DNA of 64,000 nt from Sepiola atlantica (taxonomy: Eukaryota; Mollusca; Cephalopoda; Sepiida; Sepiolidae), in contig OY744533.1 of NCBI GenBank assembly GCA_963556195.1, positions 44,473,413 through 44,537,412 on the forward strand, written 5' to 3'. A program made the translations under genes and the position numbers. Under the pieces are notes generated by a model, which worked only from the letters and a program-made list of their open reading frames with translations, was not told the DNA's origin and searched no databases. Shown here one piece after another: positions 23,273 to 33,714 of the stretch (position 1 is the stretch's first letter; every line of letters begins with the position of its first letter).

Positions 23273-23509
23273 TGTTGTGATGGGATACCGGACTCCCCTC
23301 AGTCACTAAATAAGTGAACTAGTCTGGACAATAAATACGACTATGAACAGTAGTATGGGGGATTCGATTGTATACTGTTAAATCCTATTGGATTACCTGT
23401 AGTTACTATTGTTTGTACAAGATATGTACATTGGAATAAACCGTACTATTTTAAGACCTTTACACTCTGGGTTATTTTGTTATTTATAACTACTTACCAA
23501 GTTATATCA
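23273..23509 (+). mobile_element. Solo LTR, 237 bp, perfect 5-bp target duplication
   Basis: Starts TGTTGTGATGGG and ends TTATATCA, flanked on both sides by atata (23268-23272 and 23510-23514). It interrupts the BEL/Pao pol linker. A 'ggaataaacc' polyadenylation signal lies near 23434, followed by T-rich DNA, so the plus strand is the sense strand. Short TG...CA LTRs with a 5-bp duplication are typical of BEL/Pao and copia/gypsy elements; the family is not identified. Confidence 0.85.
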
Positions 23510-23514
23510 ATATA

Positions 23515-23976
23515 TTTAATAAAATTAATACAATGTTCATTTCTCGCGAAGGAGACATTTTTTCTTGCTGAACCCTTCAAACAGAGAGATATCTTCTCAT
23601 GTTTCTAATTTAAATCTGTTTTGAAATTGTCAGGGATTGATTAGGTCGAGGGATAGAATTGGAGAATCTCATGTTTATCTTTCGGGTATAATTTATCTAA
23701 TTTTAGTACCCAGATATTGCCATTGCTCGGATTTAGTCATAATGGATTGTCATGTAAAATGCAAGCATTTGGCTATTTCTGCTACCCTTTGTAAATTGTG
23801 TCTGTCTGGTTTATGGATCAATAAATCCAGACAGGCAGTCAAATCTGTTATTTCCTCTTGCTGTCTATGCAAGAAATATAATTCTATGTCTTTTAATTAT
23901 CCTAAGGTTACTAATTTACCCAAACATAAAGTTAATTTTATCATGCTTTTTTTACACAGGAATAGATTTTACAAGT
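23515..23976 (+). pseudogene. BEL/Pao integrase zinc-binding region
   Basis: Frame 23637-24014 gives GLIRSRDRIGES, then PRYCHCSDLVIMDCH, GLWINKSRQAVKSVISSCCLCKKY and NYPKVTNLPKHKV. These are the ordered landmarks of the BEL/Pao integrase N-terminus: 'llp..h..t.lii...H', 'fWi...r..v...i..C..C'. The second CxxC is present; the His pair is partly degraded. The region is followed by the core, after a 5S-derived SINE insertion. Confidence 0.8.
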
Positions 23977-23991
23977 TATTTATGAATGGAA

Positions 23992-24260
23992 AAATGAAGT
24001 GGCATTTACCCTAGTCGGGTTGAACTGGATTCCTCCAAAAGAGGAAGAGTCTAGGGAATATCAAATTCACAAGCGGTCCCAGTCGCATGTATATCCCGGT
24101 CAGGGTACATGATGACGTTAGGTTTTTGAAGTTCTTGCAGGGAATTGTCGACGTCTTTCCACATACAGCACCTAGTATTCCCAAATGGTCACCAATCTGG
24201 TACTGACCAGGATTAACGTTGCTTAACTTTGGTGATCTAACGAGAATCGTGATTATGACG
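23992..24260 (-). mobile_element. 5S-rRNA-derived SINE (SINE3 type), 15-bp target duplication
   Basis: Read on the minus strand, the first ~100 bases (24260-24162) follow 5S rRNA: 'tctcgttagatcacc' for the family's tctcgtctgatctcgg, 'agttaagcaacg' for agctaagcagg, 'cctggtcagtacc', and 'tgggaatactaggtgctgta' for the 5S 3' end. The internal Pol III control region is thus recognisable. A 170-base non-5S tail follows. The insert is bounded by tatttatg(a/g)atggaa at 23977-23991 and 24261-24275, and removing it restores the integrase reading frame (GIDFT continues into the core). Confidence 0.85.
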
Positions 24261-24275
24261 TATTTATGGATGGAA

Positions 24276-24550
24276 GGCAGAGATAAAAATGTATATTTTG
24301 ATATTTACTTGCTTTAATATCAGAGCAATTCATATGGAATTAGTTAAAGTGATTTTTGCTTTGTAAGTTTAAAAAAATTTATATGGAGTTCCTATCTATA
24401 TATATTCTAACAATGCTCGTTCCTTTATTGCCGCCTGTAATTTGATTAAACAAGTATTTATTTCTGATGACATCAGACATCTTACCATTTTAATGTATTC
24501 TGCTAGTTTGGGAGCGTCTTATTAAGTCTGTGAAATGTTGTTTATGTAAT
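24276..24550 (+). pseudogene. BEL/Pao integrase catalytic core, degenerate
   Basis: Three frames together give GRDKNVYFDIYLL, then IRAIHMELVKVIF, then YIYSNNARSFIAA, the 'KkaYv.lftClttRAvHlElv...i.SDNaknF' signature of BEL/Pao integrases. The second acidic residue has changed (SNNA for SDNA). Stops and frameshifts show it is dead. Confidence 0.8.
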
Positions 24551-24935
24551 ATATGTACTCCGACCTGTAGTCTTGTATGGCTGCAAAATGTGGTCAGCGA
24601 CGAAACATCGAAATGACGTGTGCATCAAATGTAGAAAATTGCCACCATAAGAAAATATGTCGCAAAACAACGTCTTAACTGGTACAGTCGCGTTGCCCAC
24701 CGTCAGTCAGCTGAAACACTCCAAAGTATCTCACATTGACGTCAATGGTCCAAAGCCACATGGTAGGCTGTTTAAGACATGGAGGTGATCAGTTGATGAC
24801 GATTTGATCCTAGCGGGCGGCACAAACAAAATGGCAACAGACAGGAAAAGTTGGAAGTCATTCACGAAACGTCTAACCTCAGCATGTGACAAGAAGACGA
24901 AAAATGAAAATAAAATAATAATAATAATAATAATT
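24551..24935 (+). mobile_element. LINE tail with (AAT)n end, copy 2, nested in BEL/Pao
   Basis: The plus strand reads PVVLYGCKMWSA, later GPKPHGRLFKTWR, and SVDDDLI then TDRKSWKSFTKRLTSAC, followed by 'gacgaaaaatgaaaataaaa' and an AAT run. It is the same coding end and tail as 18390-18655, about 80% alike by eye over 250 bp. It sits between the integrase core and C-terminus, so it inserted after the BEL/Pao element. Confidence 0.8.
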
Positions 24936-24944
24936 AATAATAAG

Positions 24945-25490
24945 TTGGTGGGAAGAGAAAAACTACTTTGAATTACTTATATTATTACAATATTAACTGG
25001 CGCTTAGAATTCTGTTAATTCTCGCCCTCTTACCTATGGATATTCTGGTGATTCTAATCTTAATGTTATTACTCTAAACATCTTTCTTTATCCTCATTAT
25101 AATAATTCAGTATTTTTAAATTAACATTTAAAAATGATAATTTCTTTGAAATTCAATTACCTCAAAGAACAGATCTTTTAAATAGCTTAGAAAAAAGAGA
25201 TCACTTACTTGAAAAATTCCGCAATTTGTGGCATTTACTTAAGAGAACAGTTTTGTGATTTATATCAAATTGAATTTAAGAATATTATCAAAATAGATGA
25301 TGTAGTGCGTACTAAAAATCCAGCTAAAACTTGATCTTACTGGTCTTTGGGTATAGTTAATGAAGTGATAATTGGTACTGCTGATTATATACCTAACCAA
25401 GAAAATTCAGAAGTTGATAATACTTTAAATAATGCAGATTCAGCTGTTACTAGTATTTCTAGTCCTGGTACTAATCCTAGACTTTGAAGA
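24945..25490 (+). pseudogene. BEL/Pao integrase C-terminal region
   Basis: Reads VNSRPLTYGYSGDSNLNVIT near 25010-25070 (family: INSRPLTy...d...LTP), then SLEKRDHLLEKFRNLWH. After a frameshift it gives VVRTKNPAKT and YWSLGIVNEVIIGT (family: Vli.d....r..WplG.V.ev..G.D). The open segment ends with NPRL then stop near 25487. It defines the 3' end of pol. Confidence 0.8.
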
Positions 25491-25989
25491 AAATGATAAA
25501 AATTTGTGAAACCAATGATGATTATCTTTGGTATTGATGTGGAGATTTGATATTTCAATTATTTGGGGTGTATTCTGTTGGGATACCATTAAAAATAATA
25601 TTGTCTTTATTTTTTACTTTTATAAAAGATAGGATAATAAACTCTAATGGTGTGGAATTAAAGAGAATTTTTTCTTTTTTCTTTCTTTTCTTTGATAAAA
25701 GAGTTACTTTTTTTTAATGGCCATATTGCATTGCACATTAAAACACTCAGTAAAAAAGAAATTGTATGTTTGAATTTTTAAGTGATTCAAATTTTCCAGT
25801 AAAATGCGCTGTAAGCATATTAAAAAAAATAATTCTGTTTTAAATGTGTGTCATCATTTGATTAGTTTATTTAAGTCATGTGACGATTTAAAAAATGTAA
25901 ACATTGGCAGACGACAACAGCAATGAAGCTGCAACAAGTGCATTTGTTTTTATGCTTAGCAATGTATTTTCATGATATAAGGATGTTGT

Positions 25990-26690
25990 TCATGTTATGC
26001 CAACTAAATGCCTTAAAACTGAGAACTTATTTGACATAATTACACGTTTAATAATGGGTTTAGAGGAGATAGGCTTTAGAGTATTATTTATTATAATAGA
26101 TAACAGTGCAATTAATAAAAAGCTATGTCTTTCTTTTGTAGCCCATCAAAGCTTTCAATTGTATATCCACCTCCAGTTATAAACTCTAGACCTCTTTTCT
26201 TATTATTCGAGTCAGTACATATATTAAAATGCATTAGAAACAACTGGTTTGGTCAAAAAGATGCAAGTAAATGCATGATGTTCCCAAAGTTTTGTCATAA
26301 TGGAAATCATGAATTAAATAATACCCAAAGTACACATTTTCTAGCTTACACAAACTTCATGCCCTGGAATTTCAATCACTTTGAAATATTGTTACAAATT
26401 GAACTCAAGGGCCCTTTCTCCCATTAATCTCGGTTCTGCAATTATTAAATAAATACACTATCCAGGGATTGTTGACCTGAGGGAAACAGAAATGTTTGCC
26501 CAACTTTGCAGAAGTTGGAGAATGCATAAATATATTTTATATTTGGTCGACAATACTCAATGTAATCCACTTAAATTAAATGAAGAAAACTATAGCTTTC
26601 TCTCTGTATTCTATGACATGGTTAGAATCTTGGAATATTGTAAAACTATGCCGTCAACCGACGACCGTCGACCCCCAACGTCTGTGCCAT
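25990..26690 (+). mobile_element. P-element/THAP9-like transposase relic, part 1
   Basis: Plus-strand frames contain LIMGLEEIGFRVLFIIIDN (family: v...le.iGf.V..visDn...N) at 26040-26105. They are followed by LSIVYPPPVINSRPLFLLFE and SVHILKCIRNNW near 26150-26250, the P-element transposase block 'fD.vHllKniRNnw'. MMFPKFCHNGNHELNN follows. The frames are broken at about 26125 and 26427. A likely C-terminal part lies at 28590-28915 beyond other insertions. No terminal inverted repeats were found. Confidence 0.7.
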
Positions 26691-26699
26691 GGTTTTCTC

Positions 26700-27685
26700 T
26701 TCGTCTTCATCTTCTTGTTCTGGCTGTGTCATCTCTCATATTTGCAATCGCCAAGGGCGCGTGCACTGGTGTACAAGTTGTGTTCAAAGATAATGCAATG
26801 CAAACTCACATAATAAGAGTACAAACACAGATATATACATTGTGTATTTAACTTGTTAGTAACAGGAGTATGTGTGTATGTGTGTGTCGTTGGGGCCCCG
26901 CCGCTAGCATTCACATCTGAGTTAAGTTCTAGTCTTTCAAATTCAGAATCTCAGCTTCAGACTAACTCCATCATAGTCCTTTCGAACTGGTCTGCTTGTC
27001 TACTTTGTCTCGAGCCCTCCACCTCACCTCACTCCCCAGGTCTACCCCAATTTAATCTGTTCAATCTACTCGTCTCCTAACTATATCTACTTTCGACCGG
27101 AAATACTAGATGTCCGGCCCCTCTTTGTCACTCTCAGTTGGTCACCAGAACTAGCCACATCCACTTTTTTTCAGCTCATCGCTATCTGACCACCCATAAA
27201 CAATCAGGGCACCATCCCATCTAGGGAGTTCAATAGATTTGCTAGCTCCTCCATTGTTGCCCACCTACCTTACTTCCTCATCACTTTTCCTTTCGTGAAT
27301 CATTTCCAAACTCAACATTCTCCGGGGCTTGGCTGTGTGTGTGTGTGTGTGGGGGGCGGTCCATAGTATCACAATATAATTCCTGAAGAACTGGGAAATT
27401 AACAAAGACAACATACACTGCTTTACATCACTCCACATTTGCAATTCTAGAGCCGACGTAGTATCGCATAAAAGAAATAAACATGACATATATATTACCT
27501 GGCAAGTTTCAAACAGATTAGCTTGAGGCAAGGTTTGGCCAGTACTGAAAAAAAAAAACCTTCAGAATGTTATCAGTATTAAAACTGAGCCTGCCACTCA
27601 ATAACCGAACTATTGATGTGAAGAATTTACTAGAAGCTAACTGGGATGAAATGAAAAGAGAGAAACAGATGTTTATAAATTTAAA
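26700..27685. other. No gene recognised; short TG repeats
   Basis: No domain is recognised on either strand. Short TG/GT microsatellites lie at about 26870-26886 and 27334-27350. The segment 27565-27680 is open in one frame (IDVKNLLEANWDEMKREKQM) but matches nothing I can name. Confidence 0.4.
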
Positions 27686-27688
27686 ATA

Positions 27689-28515
27689 CGAGGCATGTCT
27701 AAAAAGTATCCGACCTTAGACCAGAAAACATATTCCAAATACCTGACAGGGTTGGGATTCTAATCTCCTTCAAAGTAGGCCCCTTGTGCTTGCATACACT
27801 TAGCCACTGCCGGAAACACCGCTGAAAGTCTTTTTTTGGAATGGTGTTCATCTCCGCCATCATGTTCCAAATTATCTCTTCTCTAGTCTCAAAACGGGAA
27901 CCTTTCAGTGGTGTCTTCAATTTTCGAAACAACCAGAAGTCACAAGGAGCCATGTCTGGAGAGTAGGGAGGTTGGCAAACAACTGGAATTCCATGTTTGG
28001 CCAAGAAATGTTGGATCAATTGGGATGAATGTGTGGGGGCGTTGTCAGGATACAGTTGCCAGTTTTTTGCCGTCCACATGTTTTGTCTTTTGCGCCAAAC
28101 TGCGTCACATAGACGCCGGAGAATATCTTGATAATGCTCCTTTGTCACTGCTTGTCCTTCCACGGATATAAAAAAAGATAGTCAGCATCACCTTGATTTT
28201 GTTTCGCACCTGTTGCACTTTTTTGGCCTTGGAGACTTGGGATGCTTCAATTGCAACAACTGTCTTTTTGTTTCTGGGTCGTACCTGTACACCCATGACT
28301 TATCTCCAGTTATCATGGTGTTCAGAAACCCAGTAGCAGTGTCGGCAGTTTTCAGAAGGTCCTGTGCAACTAGAAAACGGATGTTCTTTTGTTCCTGCGA
28401 CAACAACTTGGGCACAAATTTTGCAGCCACTCTGTGCATGTTCAAATCATCACGCAAAATTGCATGTGCGGAATCTTTACTCACTCCGACCTCTTAGGCG
28501 ATCTCCCACACGCAT
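27689..28515 (-). mobile_element. Mariner transposon relic (D,D34D), 5'-truncated
   Basis: The minus strand encodes a mariner transposase in pieces. KDSAHAILRDDLNMHRVAAK and ITGDKSWVYRYDPETK (first catalytic Asp) lie in 28484-28188. YPDNAPTH (second Asp) and YSPDMAPCDFWLF (third Asp) lie in 28163-27699. Exactly 34 residues separate the second and third Asp, the mariner signature. Two frameshifts near 28190-28160 break the frame. The inner end has 'cgaggcatgtctaaaaag' next to TA at 27687-27688, a likely terminal repeat. The opposite end and the N-terminal DNA-binding domain are missing; LTR-A sequence abuts instead. Confidence 0.88.
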
Positions 28516-28575
28516 GTGTTATCTTACTGAACCACGCACCAATCACTACGTGAGTTATTAGATGTAACTGCTACA
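28515..28575 (-). repeat. LTR-A, copy 4, 5'-end fragment
   Basis: On the minus strand it starts TGTAGCAGTTACATC at 28575 and shares 'cacgtagtgattggtgcgtgg' (variant) with the other LTR-A copies. It stops where mariner sequence begins, suggesting that the mariner or a deletion truncated it. Confidence 0.65.
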
Positions 28576-28589
28576 GATGTAACAGATAA

Positions 28590-28915
28590 TTATGTTATTC
28601 ATTGTAGAAAAGTTCTTCCTGTTATATTACACTTAGCAGGTTATTGCTGTTATGCAGTTTTTACAAAAATTAATTGCAATAGTTGTGTAGCAGTTTCATG
28701 TTCAAGTACTTTCTTTCACATAAGCTTACGTTCCCATGCAGAGTGATTGATCTATTATCCAATCAGAACAACTTTGTGTGGGATATTCTTCTACTGAACT
28801 ATTTACACAATTGTTCACGCTTTCTAACAGTTGGATTAAAGACGTCAACCAGAGCTGATGTGCCGAGCACGCTCGTCCCAACTCCAAGCGCCATGGAACT
28901 TTTTCTTAATCTTTA
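28590..28915 (+). mobile_element. Possible P-like transposase C-terminal relic
   Basis: Reads, with shifts, as VLPVILHLAGYCCYAVF followed by KINCNSCVAV. This resembles the 'l.yiaGYv...l.k.l.C..C' C-terminal zinc-like region of P-element transposases, and lies downstream of the core at 25990-26690 in the same orientation. The 77-codon frame at 28683-28916 covers the rest. Assignment rests on a short motif. Confidence 0.45.
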
Positions 28916-28919
28916 AGTT

Positions 28920-29484
28920 GTTATTGTTGAAATGAAGATGTGAATAAAACTGATTTAAAAAATCTTACGAGTTCGTCCTTCTCATCAAATTAATGGAAAT
29001 GACAAAACCCAGTTCTTTACAGTTGCCAGAATTTAGTATCCGGAAGAGATGATGTGCAAGTCAACAAACAACTTTTTCATGGAAAACGAAAAAAAAACAC
29101 TCACCGTTTTCAAATTAATGCACTACAACATTACACCAGTAACGGAACCAATGTGTGACCACGTGCGACCCCCCCCCCCCCCGCCCCGCATGAAAAACCT
29201 GTCAACTCTATTCCCTTTTTTGGATACACATGTGTAAATAAAGTAACATGACGTCTTTTCTTTTTTTGTTTATGTGAACACGTGTTGTTATAAAAAAGAA
29301 GCAAATTCATTACACCATCTTTTTTCTGTGGCTCAAAATAATAAAATAAACAACAAACACACGATCATTTAAAAAAGTAAATTATAAAAAGAAACAACAT
29401 CTCTTTTTATATTTCTCTCTCTCTATTTCTCAACATCCACTATGTTGGAAATTTTCTTCGCCATTAAACAGTGTGGGTTGAGGG
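28920..29484. other. No gene recognised; homopolymer tracts
   Basis: Contains AATAAA-type motifs at about 28943 and 29235, a C-run at about 29169-29180 and a G-run at 29479-29489. No coding domain. The G-run marks the broken 5' end of the gypsy-type integrase. Confidence 0.4.
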
Positions 29485-30650
29485 GGGGGGGGTCAACATT
29501 TCCTGCTATGCTAAGCGTTCCTTTCTCTGTATTTCATGAGGCAGTGGCTAAATCAGAGGTGAAACAAGTCATCAAGCACTGTGAGATGTGTCAGTCAATT
29601 GACCCAGCACGGCAGTAAAAAGGACGACTGGAAGCAAGTGACACATGGCAAAGGGTGGGAATTGATGTCACACATTATAATGGCAACCACTTTCTTACTC
29701 TCATCGACTGTGGACCAACCCGTTTTGCAGTTTGGCAATCAATTGCACGCCAAGATTCGGCAAGCATTATTCAACAACTATTGTCCATCTTTTATGAAAG
29801 GGGAGCGCCGCATGAGATTTGGGCCGATAACGACCCAGCATTTTGCAGCCAGCAAGTAAGACAGTTATTACGTGAATAGGGAGTTCAATTGCGGTTGCGA
29901 TGCGCTTACGTACCATTGGGCAATGGCACCGTGGAAAGAAGCCACTGCAGCATAAAGAGGATTGCTGCAAGGAAGAAGTGCTCTGTTGGGGAAGCAACAT
30001 ACTGCTACAATGTTACGCCGAAGGATGGCGTGTCCCCAGCAACCGCATCAGCGAATGCTATCTACACATATTGGACTCAGGTAAAAGGAATCAACATTGT
30101 GCAGTCACTTGACAACGAGAAGATAGACGGGCCATATGATGTGGGAGATCATGTCTGGGTGAAACCGCCATGCTGTACCACCAAATTCAAACGGGGACGA
30201 GTGACTGACATCGTCAGTCAGCAATCTGTCCTGGTTGATGGAATCCCACGTCACATACGCGATCTCCGCCCTGCTTTGGTGGCGGACCATTCAACCACTG
30301 GGGAAAGTAATGAGGTGTCTGGCACTAAACTATTAATGGGCAGCACCAGTAATCCTCGTGAGAATGAAGCCGCGAGTTCTGAAGTGGAAACTTCATCGGA
30401 CGATTCAGAAGCAGAAACTGGGATGCATGTTCCACTTCGAAGAAGTGCACAAATCAAAAGGCCACCACCTTGCATCATGTGTTATCAAGAGATCAGGGAG
30501 GAGTGTAGCAGCCATCATGCAGGTCCACAGGGAAAACGAGTAGGGGTTGCGCTGTGTATTGTCCATTGGGGATTGAACCCAGAGTGTTCCGGCTACAAAA
30601 TGGAAACTTGTAACTTTGGTCACACGACGAGAGTTCACGTATGCAAATGA
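29485..30650 (+). mobile_element. Ty3/gypsy-type integrase, nearly intact frame with two stops
   Basis: One plus-strand frame runs from the end of the zinc-binding domain (HCEMCQSIDPA near 29580) through the integrase core to a C-terminal tail. The three catalytic acids are present: Asp in GIDVTHYNG (29660), Asp in IWADNDPAF (29825) and Glu in GNGTVERSH (29925). A C-terminal SH3-like part follows (YDVGDHVWVKPP; RGRVTDIVS). Only two in-frame stops interrupt it, TAA near 29616 and TAG at 29877. That is far less decay than the neighbouring elements. RT and upstream pol are missing beyond a poly-G run. Relative of gypsy elements common in marine invertebrates. Confidence 0.88.
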
Positions 30651-30659
30651 GCCTTGTTT

Positions 30660-31625
30660 TGCATGGGCTAATTCCCATTGTCATAAAAAGAGTAGACACT
30701 TTGCTCCGGGCAACATTTGAGAAAGGTTGATGTGACTATGTCGAGTGCTGAGAGAGAAAAAGAAATAGAGAAAAAAAGGAATTCAATTTTTGACTAGACG
30801 TTTGGTTGTGAACGCCGTGTCATTCACATGCGTGCTGGACTGTTGTTTGTGAAAAGAACAGAAAGAATAATTCGGCGTCCCATTTGAACTCATTGGTAGA
30901 GCATTCTTTCAACTCTGAGTAGTGAACCAAATACATTTCATTTCAGTTTATTAACCCTTCGTTACAGAGCTACAATTTTCCTTTGAAAAGGATATTTTAT
31001 TTGTGAATTTTAGGCAAGAAAACCCAAAGACTTTGACCCTTTGTGGATTTTATTTAAAAGAAATTTAGTCTGGAACGACCATTTAAAAGATGCTGAAGGA
31101 CTGAAGAGAATGACATTTGAATCCCTCCGAAGAACAGTTTTTTTTAATTGTATTTGTTTGAATTCTTGTTTTCAGCCCTTTCAAGTAAGAAATCTTGTTT
31201 TTTGTGTATTTGGTGGAAAAGTGAGACTACGTTTTTATCGCCACTTTTAGTTATTGCTTTAGGTAATAACCATTGTTTTTGTATGGATCGTTGGTCTTTT
31301 TTATTGGAATAACTTGTTTTTTCTAGTTATCGTCTGAAACGCCCCCCCCCCCTTTAGAATAGTCGATTGAGTAGAGACTCCATTGTTTTTGTATAATTTT
31401 TAGCTCAATCTAATTCTAATTATATTTATTTTTGATTTTATTGTAATTTCCATTGTTACCCTACGTTAACGTGTCTAACCCTGCTTTGGGAATCAAACTA
31501 GCTATTTGTTTTTTTCTTATTAATAAACTCTATTGAGTTACATTTCTGGGTCTGTTTCTTTATTTGCTCATTTTTGTCTCTTTGTTGATTCCCACCTTTT
31601 TATACATGGTAACAAAAGACGAATT
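30660..31625 (+). mobile_element. Candidate 3' LTR/3' region of the gypsy-type element
   Basis: Directly downstream of the integrase. It has a TATA-like 'cataaaaag' at about 30681, purine-rich tracts at 30749-30780 and an AATAAA at about 31522 followed by T/G-rich DNA. No second LTR copy is in the window, so limits are guesses. A poly-C run lies at 31340-31352. Confidence 0.35.
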
Positions 31626-33714
31626 TTGGTAACGACCCCAAAAATTCATCACTATAGCTACTACTGTTACTGACGATACTTTTGAAGTCTCGGCAGATTA
31701 CGAGTTACAACAAGAATCACCCCATTTGAAGTGCGAAGCCCAAAATCCACTTTTTTAGCACGGCTGCTGTTTCCTCCCAATAACAGCTTAACCCAAGTAT
31801 GTAAACACACATACAGACACACACATTCACGCATACGGAACTTTGAAAACAAATTTAATGCTCGTGAAAAATATGCAAAAACTTTTTCAACCTTAAACAA
31901 ACTTTATCGTTTATATTTTACATCTTTGTAAAATTGTTGCTATATAAATATTTTATTTTTTACTTTACGGTTTCTCCTTTTTTATTAAAAAAATTCTATC
32001 GTTAAAAGTTAGCACTTGCTAACTGGTAATTCATTCCAAACATGTATGTTTTTATCGAGCGTGTCTAGTCCTAATTTAGCTACACAAATATTGATTGTTT
32101 AGTCTGTTTCAGAAGAAAATCACAAAAGTCACACAACTTTAAAACCTAGATTTATTATTAAATATGATGGGGTTCTAGGGAGAATCCTGGTTACATGTTC
32201 ATAATACAAGCAATGTTACATGCAAGGCAAAATAATAATTCACAGGCAATAGGTTGTTTAAATAAAGCGTTTATTGAACGTGTGTAACGACAATGAAACA
32301 GAGTACACTAATATGTATACAGTGTATGTGGAATGATGAATGCTGTGTGTATATATGTATGTATGTAGAATGTGTGTGGAGTTGAAACGCACATGGGGAA
32401 ATATGTTCAATAAAGAAATTGTGTATGTGAAAATAAAATGTTCTGGAGAAGAAATTGTCTCTGTAGGAATATGAATGCGTGTGTGAAGAAAAATCTCTTA
32501 CCGAGAAAAACATGTTTATGAATTTGAACACGTGTGATTTTGTGGGTCAGACAAGGAGACGTGCAACGTCTCCAATGACTACCGTTTGCCGTGGCTGGAA
32601 CTGAAAAGAGAGGCATGTCTGACGTTGTGCACCGGTTTACATAATCAAGAAGGGCAGATAACTCAGTAGTCGTCTTCCAGCACCACCTGACGGTGAAAAG
32701 CGACGCCTACTAGCAAACCGATGCAATTATGTTTGAGAGGGGGAGATAACTGCTACAAATACATGAAAACAGATTTTAAAAATATCTTTTCTCTCTCTCG
32801 GGGGAGGGGGTAGTACTTGTAGCATTACCTACCTTTCTCAATACATTTACACTGATACTTACCAGAGGGTGTCAGACCCTAATTATCTCCTTTTTTCATG
32901 ATTGTAGTTGGCGCTAAAATCAGTGGTATAAAAAGCAACGCACAGAAGATTCTTTCTCTCCATTTTATCTGACTTCGACAAACACACTTCACAAACCGTC
33001 TTTCTCTTCCCTCGGTCTGGTGGTAGCCGAAAACACCTCAACAACACATGTGCGTTCCACACAAACACACTATTCGGTATGTAAGACATTCCTTTCTACT
33101 TACACGCACACACGCACCATTTGCAGACTCTCATGAACACATTCTCATAGAGAACCCAGTCGAGTTCAAAAACAATGTTTTTTTTTTGTATATTTCATTG
33201 TTTTTGAGTTGTTACTTTGTTTAAATTGGTAAATGCTTGTATTCCAACATAAACGTACATAGGAGACCAGGCACTGTTAGCAAAATTGTTCACAATCAAA
33301 ATAATAAACGAATTTTAGTCTTTAAAATCCATGAAAAAACGTGATGTTTATTTACTTTAACGCAGAAACAACACAAACTTTACCATTCGTTTTTAATTAT
33401 GTACTTGTTATTTTCGTTGTTTTTTTTAAAAATTAATATTGAATAAAGTTCAGTTTCAGCATAAATCGGATCGTGTTTCTTTCTTTTCTTTTTTAAATGT
33501 AATTTTAAAGTTTTCTAAAACTAAAACAAAAGAAGCTATCATTCATTATCAACAACCTAACTTTTCGGTATGTCTCACTCGCACTGTAAGATAATGAAGA
33601 GTGTCAAAAATGAACCGTGGACGAGTCCATTGTGGGTGGAACGTCAAGAAAGAAAGAAAGCAACTTGATAACTGTTAAAAAAGAAGAAGGTTACACAGTG
33701 CAAGCGAGACTTAA
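31626..33714. other. No gene recognised; one LTR-like promoter/poly(A) pair
   Basis: A TATA motif (gtataaaaag) near 32930 is followed about 510 bases later by AATAAA near 33440 with GT-rich DNA after it. That layout fits an unassigned LTR or short transcription unit. I see no coding domain and no second copy in the window. 33571-33588 and 33692-33711 form an imperfect inverted repeat (tctcactcgcactgtaa). Confidence 0.35.

Larger units (their letters stand above)
20600..25500 (+). mobile_element. BEL/Pao retrotransposon, dead and interrupted by nested insertions
   Basis: Plus-strand pieces appear in correct pol order: start of RT (YYVDLPW near 20815), RNase H (DASQKAFGFSAY, LLFAKAKVAP near 21050-21140), an integrase zinc-binding region (23640-23930), an integrase core (IRAIHMEL near 24320) and an integrase C-terminus (INSRPLTYG-like near 25020, then NPAKT and GIVNEVIIG near 25320-25370). 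The RT catalytic core is deleted. Insertions lie at 21604-23115, 23273-23509, 23992-24260 and 24551-24935. 'tgttgggatacc' near 25578 may start the 3' LTR. Gag and protease are not seen. Confidence 0.85.

Noticed and set aside
24162..24260. Functional 5S rRNA gene
   Set aside because: Many substitutions, no terminator T-run after the 5S part, and a target duplication enclosing a longer SINE.
30680..30930. tRNA-like stretch 'ctcattggtagagca' near 30892
   Set aside because: It resembles an A box, but no B box is found at the right distance and no tRNA fold is possible.
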